The translations under genes and the position numbers were made by a program. From Musa acuminata AAA Group (Eukaryota > Streptophyta > Magnoliopsida > Zingiberales > Musaceae), in contig NC_088331.1 in assembly GCF_036884655.1 (NCBI RefSeq), positions 19,492,001-19,556,000 of the forward strand: DNA of 64,000 nt, written 5' to 3'. The notes under the pieces are model-generated. The model saw only the letters and a list, made by a program, of their open reading frames with translations, had not been told where the DNA came from and did no database searches. This document shows positions 58,814 to 64,000 of the stretch, piece after piece (positions within the stretch are counted from its first letter, which is position 1; each line of letters begins with the position of its first letter).

Positions 58814-61800
58814 TTAAGTATTCAGACACATCAACATTCCTAATTCTCTTCTTATGTAATCAAATTGTTCTTCACATAGGGGTTTTGTGAAGATATCAGC
58901 TAGTTGATGTTTGGTATCAATAAACTCTATGGTTACATCATGATTAGTGACATGATCTCGTATAAAGTGATGTCTAATATCAATGCGTTTTGTTCTTGAG
59001 TGTTGTATAGGATTTTTAGTTAAGCATATTGCACTCGTGTTATCACATTTAATGGGAATATCTTTAAGATTCACTTTGTAATCTTCTAAAGTGTTTTTCA
59101 TCCATACAACTTGCGCACAGCATGCACTTGCTGCAATGTATTCAGCTTCGGTTGTTGATAGGGCAACCGAGTTTTGTTTCTTAGATGACCAGGATACAAG
59201 GGCATGTCCTAAAAATTGACATGATCCTGATGTGCTTTTTCTGTCTAGTTTACAGCCAGCGAAGTCCGCATCAGCATAGGCTGTTAATTCAAAATTTTCT
59301 GATTTTGGGTACCATAATCCTAGATTGGTAGTTCCATTAAGATATCTGAGTATTCTTTTGACTGCTTTGAGATGAGATATCTTAGGGTCTGATTGAAATC
59401 TAGCACAAAGTCCTACACTGAACATGATGTCTGGTCTGGTGGCAGTGAGGTAAAGTAAACTTCCTATCATACCCCTATAGGTTTTTTGATCGAAGCTTTC
59501 TCCATTCTCATCAATTTCTAACTTAGTAGAGGTGCTCATAGGGGTGTCAATGGCTTTTGAATCATTCATTTTGAACTTCTTTAGCAAACTCTCAGCATAT
59601 TTGGTTTGACTAATAAAGATGCCATTGCTTAGTTGTTTGATTTGTAGGCCTAAGAAGAATGTTAACTCTCCCATTAGACTCATTTCGAATTCATGACTCA
59701 TAGTTTTCGCAAAGGATTCACAAAGAGATTCATTTGTAGAACCAAAGATAATGTCATCAACATAAATCTGAACAATGAGAAAATCATTTTCAAAATTCTT
59801 GATAAATAATGTAGTATCAACCTTGCCTTTTATGAAATTATTTTCAATGAGAAAAGAGCTAAGTCTCTCATACCAAGCCCTTGGGGCTTGTTTTAAACCA
59901 TAGAGAGCTTTAGTTAATCTAAACACATGATTAGGGTAGCCATTATTTTCAAATCCAGGAGGTTGTTCAACATAAACTTCTTCGGAAATGAAACCATTTA
60001 GAAAAGCGCTTTTAACATCCATTTGAAATAACTTAAAATTATTGCAACTAGCGTAGGCAAGGAGCATCCTTATGGCTTCCAATCGAGCCACAGGTGCGAA
60101 GGTTTCTTCGTAATCGATACCTTCTTCTTGGTTGAAACCTTTGGCCACTAATCTAGCCTTGTTTCTAACCACGATACCATTTTCATCTTGCTTGTTTCTA
60201 AAGACCCATTTAGTACCAATTACTAAATGGTCATTTGGTCTAGGAACAAGCGTCCACACCTCATTTCTCTCAAATTGATTTAATTCATCTTGCATTGCGA
60301 TAATCCATGAATCATCTTTCATGGCTTCATCAACACATTTGGGTTCAATTTGGGAGAGAAAAGCGGCGTTGGCACAAAAGTTTTTAAAAGAAGATCGTGT
60401 TTGAACCCCCTTTGATGTGTCTCCTAGGATTAGCTCCTTAGGATGAGCATCTATATACTTCCAATCCTTGGGTAAGGATGTTTTGGAAGTGGATGCAACC
60501 AAGTTGCTAGTTGGAGACGGGGTTTCGTTTAAATTCAAGGAATCAAAATTAATATCATTATCAAGATCATTTTTCTTAATTTCTGAAATCTCATTGAAAA
60601 CAACATGGATGGATTCTTCAATAATTAAGGTTCTTTTATTGAAGATGCGAAAAGCTTTAGAAATCGAAGAATAACCAAGAAAGATTCCTTCATCAGATTT
60701 AGCATCGAATTTTCCTAAGTTATCCTTTTCATTCAAGATAAAACACTTACACCCAAAGACTTTAAAATATGAGACATTGGGTTTTTTGTTATTCCATAAC
60801 TCATAAGGAGTTTTGGTGAGTAAGGGTCTTACTAGGACTCTATTTAAAATATAACATGCAGTGTTTACAGCTTCGGCCCAAAAATATTTGGGTAGGCTAT
60901 GTTCATTCAACATGGTTCTTGCCATTTCTTGCAAATTTCGATTTTTTCTTTCTACTACCCCATTTTGTTGAGGATTTCTTGGAGTAGAGAAGTTATGGTT
61001 GTATCCGTTGAGTTCACAGAATTCTTGGAAGTCTTGGTTTTGAAATTCTCCACCGTGATCACTTCTAATTGACGAAATCATAGATTCCTTCTCATTTTGA
61101 ACAAGTTTACAAAACTTGGTAAAATGTCTAAAGCATTCATTTTTTTGTTTTAAGAAGTAGGTCCATGTATATCTGCTGTAGTCATCAATAATGACAAAGG
61201 CGTATTTGCTACCTCCTAGACTCGATGTAGAGATTGGTCCGAACAAGTCCATATGGATCAATTGTAAGGGCCTAGAGGTGCTTATTTGATTCTTAGCTTT
61301 GAAGCTACCCCTAATTTGCTTACCTAATTGGCAAGCATCACATACATTATCTTTGATGAACTTGATATGAGGAATTCCTCTTACAAGTTCTCTAGATGAT
61401 ACTTGATTGATTAGTTTCATGCTAGCATGACCTAATCTTCTATGCCATAGCCAAGCATCCTCATTCATAACGGCAAAGCACATTTCATCACATAAGTCAT
61501 TGATGTCAATAGTGTATACGTTGTTTTGTTTTAATGCAATCATAGATACATTTTTGTGTGGTTTTTCAATGATGCAGGCATTAGATTCAAATCTTATAAT
61601 ATATCCTTTATCACATAATTGACTAATGCTCAAGAGGTTATGTTTTAAACCATCAACTAGTAAAACATCTTCAATAGAGAGGTTGGATTTGTTACCTATG
61701 GTTCCTTTGCCAATGATTTTACCCTTGTTGTTGTCTCCGAAGGTGACATATCCTTCGTTTATGCTAGAGAGCTTAGAGAATTGAGATGGATCTCCGGTCA

Positions 61801-61864
61801 TATGCCTTGAGCATCCACTATCAAGGTACCATTTCTTGCTCCTAGCTTGCGATTGTTTAGTTTT
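58814..61864 (-). CDS. pol: Element J pol polyprotein (protease, integrase, reverse transcriptase, RNase H)
   Basis: About 1016 codons after the UAG, in frame with gag. With the first Met (61799-61801) as residue 1: protease DSG lies seven codons upstream of Met. Integrase zinc ligands are H120, H125, C154 and C157, with catalytic D185, D248 and E284 (35 residues between the last two). The copia integrase tail is near 362-378. Reverse transcriptase has D595 and YVDD at 680-683. RNase H acidic residues are near D844, E885 and D920. The C-terminus [10 protein letters not shown] is typical of copia. It matures and integrates element cDNA in virus-like particles and the nucleus. No breaks were found. 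Confidence 0.95.
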   Translation of the reverse strand, partial: KTKQSQARSKKWYLDSGCSRHMTGDPSQFSKLSSINEGYVTFGDNNKGKIIGKGTIGNKSNLSIEDVLLVDGLKHNLLSISQLCDKGYIIRFESNACIIEKPHKNVSMIALKQNNVYTIDINDLCDEMCFAVMNEDAWLWHRRLGHASMKLINQVSSRELVRGIPHIKFIKDNVCDACQLGKQIRGSFKAKNQISTSRPLQLIHMDLFGPISTSSLGGSKYAFVIIDDYSRYTWTYFLKQKNECFRHFTKFCKLVQNEKESMISSIRSDHGGEFQNQDFQEFCELNGYNHNFSTPRNPQQNGVVERKNRNLQEMARTMLNEHSLPKYFWAEAVNTACYILNRVLVRPLLTKTPYELWNNKKPNVSYFKVFGCKCFILNEKDNLGKFDAKSDEGIFLGYSSISKAFRIFNKRTLIIEESIHVVFNEISEIKKNDLDNDINFDSLNLNETPSPTSNLVASTSKTSLPKDWKYIDAHPKELILGDTSKGVQTRSSFKNFCANAAFLSQIEPKCVDEAMKDDSWIIAMQDELNQFERNEVWTLVPRPNDHLVIGTKWVFRNKQDENGIVVRNKARLVAKGFNQEEGIDYEETFAPVARLEAIRMLLAYASCNNFKLFQMDVKSAFLNGFISEEVYVEQPPGFENNGYPNHVFRLTKALYGLKQAPRAWYERLSSFLIENNFIKGKVDTTLFIKNFENDFLIVQIYVDDIIFGSTNESLCESFAKTMSHEFEMSLMGELTFFLGLQIKQLSNGIFISQTKYAESLLKKFKMNDSKAIDTPMSTSTKLEIDENGESFDQKTYRGMIGSLLYLTATRPDIMFSVGLCARFQSDPKISHLKAVKRILRYLNGTTNLGLWYPKSENFELTAYADADFAGCKLDRKSTSGSCQFLGHALVSWSSKKQNSVALSTTEAEYIAASACCAQVVWMKNTLEDYKVNLKDIPIKCDNTSAICLTKNPIQHSRTKRIDIRHHFIRDHVTNHDVTIEFIDTKHQLADIFTKPLCEEQFDYIRRELGMLMCLNT

Positions 61865-61867
61865 CTA
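61865..61867 (-). promoter_or_regulatory. UAG between gag and pol of element J (probable readthrough stop)
   Basis: Context TTG TAG AAA ACT. The only stop between gag ATG and the pol end in this frame. Same codon and flanks in G and A. Confidence 0.6.
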
Positions 61868-63448
61868 CAAGAAAGGATGACGTTTAGGTACCCATTTGCT
61901 TTTGGGTGCCTCATAAATAGATCTACATTTTCTATCATGTTGCATAGAGTTTATCATGGTTCCTTTAGGAATCCAAACTAATTTGTTTGGACTTATTTTC
62001 TTGAATGGACAACAATGTGTCTTGTGTCCAGATTTGCAACAAAAGTTGCACTTGGTTTGGTTTTGAACATGTAAGATGGGGCCTTTTACAAAGGTAGTTG
62101 GATTTCGGTGAGGACTCCTCACAAATCCAATCCCACTTCTTTTGGGAGCATGACCCTTGTTTGTAAGGATCATGTTTAATGACTTGCTACCAACCTCGAA
62201 TTTCTTCAAGGTGTCCTTAAGTAGCAAGTTTTCTTTTTGTATAGTTTCTAAATCATGACATTTGATACATGAGTTTAAACTATCATGATGTTCGACTTTT
62301 AACTTATCAAACTCACAAGTAAGATTATCATGTACCCTTTTTAGCAACTTGTATTTTCTATTTATAACTTTGCATTCATCAAATAAATCATGGAAGGCAT
62401 TTAATAATTCATCGAAAGATAAATCAGCATCTAATAAATCCGTTACCTCCTCTTCGATGGCCATAAAGGCGTAATGAGCAACTTGCTCGGTGTTGGATTC
62501 TTCTTCCTCAGATGCGCTCGAATCATCCCATGTTGCTTGGAGCGCCTTCTTCTTTGTTGTTCTTTTCTTGACTTGGGGACAATCACTTTTGTAATGTCCC
62601 GGCTTTTTACATTCATAGCAGATTACTTGGTCCTTCTTAGGTTCAAGTTTATTTTTCACATCGTTTTTAAACTTGTTTCTTTTGAAGAATTTTTTAAACT
62701 TTCTTGTCAAAAGTGCCAAGTCATCATCACAGTCCTCATCACTTGAGTTTTCTCTCAAGTGGCATTCAGAAGTTTTAAGTGCCATATCCTTCCTGTTCTT
62801 TGGAAGGATGTCTTCTTGCTCTTCATGAGCTTTGCAAGTCATTTCGTAGGTCATTAATGACCCGATTAGTTCTTCAAGAGGGAAATTTCGCAGATCTTTT
62901 GCCTCTTGAATGGCGGTGACTTTAGGATCCCAACTCTTAGGAAGGGATCTTAGTATCTTATTAACAAGCTCAAAATCCGAAAAGCTCTTTCCGAGTCCTT
63001 TTAGACCGTTGACGACATCCGTGAAACGGGTAAACATGTCGCCAATGGTTTCACTCGGTTTCATTCGAAAAAGTTCAAAAGAATGCAGCAACAGATTGAT
63101 TTTTGACTCTTTCACTCTACTTGTGCCCTCGTGGGTCACTTCAAGTGTGTGCCAAATATCAAAAGCAGTTTCGCAAGTTGAAACACGATTAAATTCGTTT
63201 TTATCTAGTGCGCAAAATAAGGCATTCATAGCCTTTGCATTAAGAGCGAAAGCCTTCTTCTCCAAATCGTTCCAATCGATCATTGGAAGAGAAGATTTTG
63301 AAAATCCATTTTCAACAAGGTTCCATAGTTCAAAATCCATAGAAATAAGAAAGATCCTCATTCGGGTCTTCCAGTAAGTGTAGTCCGTTCCACTGAACAT
63401 GGGTGGACGTGTAATCGAATGCCCCTCTTGGTTTCCGGCGTATGCCAT
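61865..63448 (-). CDS. gag: Element J gag
   Basis: 527 codons from ATG 63446-63448. Copia gag core at about residues 20-215; lysine-rich segment 249-272; zinc knuckle C277, C280, H285, C290; acidic/serine patch near 307-320; coiled-coil-prone region about 340-430; a second Cys/His cluster (CNFCCKSGHKTHCC) near 475-490. Ends KWVPKRHPFL before UAG. Packages RNA and forms the particle. The start lies about 50 bases from the LTR, so the untranslated leader is almost all LTR-derived. Confidence 0.94.
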   Translation of the reverse strand: MAYAGNQEGHSITRPPMFSGTDYTYWKTRMRIFLISMDFELWNLVENGFSKSSLPMIDWNDLEKKAFALNAKAMNALFCALDKNEFNRVSTCETAFDIWHTLEVTHEGTSRVKESKINLLLHSFELFRMKPSETIGDMFTRFTDVVNGLKGLGKSFSDFELVNKILRSLPKSWDPKVTAIQEAKDLRNFPLEELIGSLMTYEMTCKAHEEQEDILPKNRKDMALKTSECHLRENSSDEDCDDDLALLTRKFKKFFKRNKFKNDVKNKLEPKKDQVICYECKKPGHYKSDCPQVKKRTTKKKALQATWDDSSASEEEESNTEQVAHYAFMAIEEEVTDLLDADLSFDELLNAFHDLFDECKVINRKYKLLKRVHDNLTCEFDKLKVEHHDSLNSCIKCHDLETIQKENLLLKDTLKKFEVGSKSLNMILTNKGHAPKRSGIGFVRSPHRNPTTFVKGPILHVQNQTKCNFCCKSGHKTHCCPFKKISPNKLVWIPKGTMINSMQHDRKCRSIYEAPKSKWVPKRHPFL

Positions 63449-63484
63449 CTCTCTTGGGTTTTAATCCTTTAGAGAGTTAACCTT

Positions 63485-63498
63485 GCTCTGATACCAAT
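63485..63498 (-). other. Primer-binding site of element J
   Basis: gctctgataccaat, complement of attggtatcagagc, abutting the LTR. Confidence 0.9.
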
Positions 63499-64000
63499 TG
63501 TTAGGATCAAGAGCACTAAGAGGGGGGGGGTGAATTAGTGCAGCGGAAATCTTATAATAAATTAAAAACCAAAAGCTGCGTTCGTTCAAAAACTTTTATG
63601 ATGCAAAAGCAAATTCTCAGTTTGTATCTAAGTGCAGTTTGCGTCTAAGCGCAGATTGCGTTTAAGCGCAGTTTTGCGTCTAAACTCAGATTTACGTCTA
63701 AATGCAGATTTACGTCTAAACGCAGATTTACGTCTAAACGCAGTTTTACGTCTAAACGCAGTTTTACGTCTAAACGCAGATTTACGTCTAAACGCAGTTT
63801 TACGTCTAAACGCAGTTTTACGTCTAAACGCAGATTTACGTCTAAACGCAGTTTTACGTCTAGACGCAGATTTACGTCTAAACTTTGAAACTCGTTTGTA
63901 TACTCGCAGAAGGCAGTATGCAGTTGAAAACGTGAACTGAAATCTGATGATTGAGCGAGGAAAGCCGATTTACGTCTGAATGCAGTTTTACGTCTAAATG
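63499..64000 (-). repeat. 5' LTR of element J (partial, to window end)
   Basis: Only the U5/R side is in the window. Nearly identical to 55756-56257. Contains the tandem array at about 63620-63885. Confidence 0.93.

Larger units (their letters stand above)
55756..64000 (-). mobile_element. Element J: intact, young Ty1/copia Sirevirus-type element (5' LTR cut by window edge)
   Basis: 3' LTR 55756-58021, internal region 58022-63498 with uninterrupted pol and gag, 5' LTR from 63499 past the window end. Over the 502 bases of LTR that can be compared I count two differences, both transitions. Primer site and polypurine tracts are intact. It is the best candidate here for an autonomous, recently active element. 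Confidence 0.95.

Noticed and set aside
61799..61801. Met at 61801 as the natural start of J pol
   Set aside because: It would exclude the protease DSG just upstream, which is in frame after the UAG.
1..64000. Host protein-coding, tRNA or rRNA genes
   Set aside because: All long frames belong to retroelement gag or pol, and no cloverleaf or rRNA-like segment was recognised apart from the primer-site matches to Met tRNA.

Overview
The window is plant nuclear repeat DNA with no host gene that I can recognise. It is a stack of nested LTR retrotransposons: mostly Ty1/copia elements of Sirevirus type, plus two short, degraded Ty3/gypsy elements. Evidence for a plant: initiator-Met tRNA primer sites (TGGTATCAGAGC) next to LTR ends, copia-type gag-pol order, long LTRs (1.2-2.3 kb), 5-bp target duplications and several polypurine tracts per element. 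The LTR and gag sequences resemble repeats I associate with Zingiberales monocots (Musa/Ensete-like). That assignment is from memory and only moderately secure.

Layout, left half. Element A (copia, +) runs from before base 1 to 26166. It was hit twice inside pol: by element B (2630-14948, duplication aaatg) and element C (15115-22092, duplication aatgc). B and C are gag-only, pol-less elements. B itself carries gypsy element K (7060-12331, duplication cttgc); C preserves the empty site. A sits inside the gag gene of element D (- strand, 26167-28109 visible). D in turn sits in an older LTR remnant (28110-28479).

Layout, right half. Remnant E (28610-29425) is interrupted by element F (copia, +, from 29426; its 3' LTR starts at 51187). 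F was hit in the reverse transcriptase region by gag-only element H (34487-48930), whose two LTRs are both cut at their outer ends. H contains element G (-, 35603-45231, duplication aaata), which is complete except for one nonsense codon in pol. The 3' LTR of F was hit by gypsy element I (51625-55755 visible). Element J (-, 55756 to beyond 64000) lies inside I. J has intact gag and pol frames and almost identical LTR ends, so it is the youngest and the only one that looks potentially autonomous.

How the parts work together. G and J encode gag (matrix/capsid/zinc knuckle) and pol (protease, integrase, reverse transcriptase, RNase H) in one reading frame, separated by a single UAG. The protease active-site DSG lies between that UAG and the first pol Met codon, so pol appears to need stop-codon readthrough. 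B, C and H keep an N-terminal gag piece, the primer site and the polypurine tracts but have no pol, so they presumably moved using enzymes from relatives. K and I share the same frameshift and catalytic-core deletion in reverse transcriptase, so they too look like products of trans-mobilisation.
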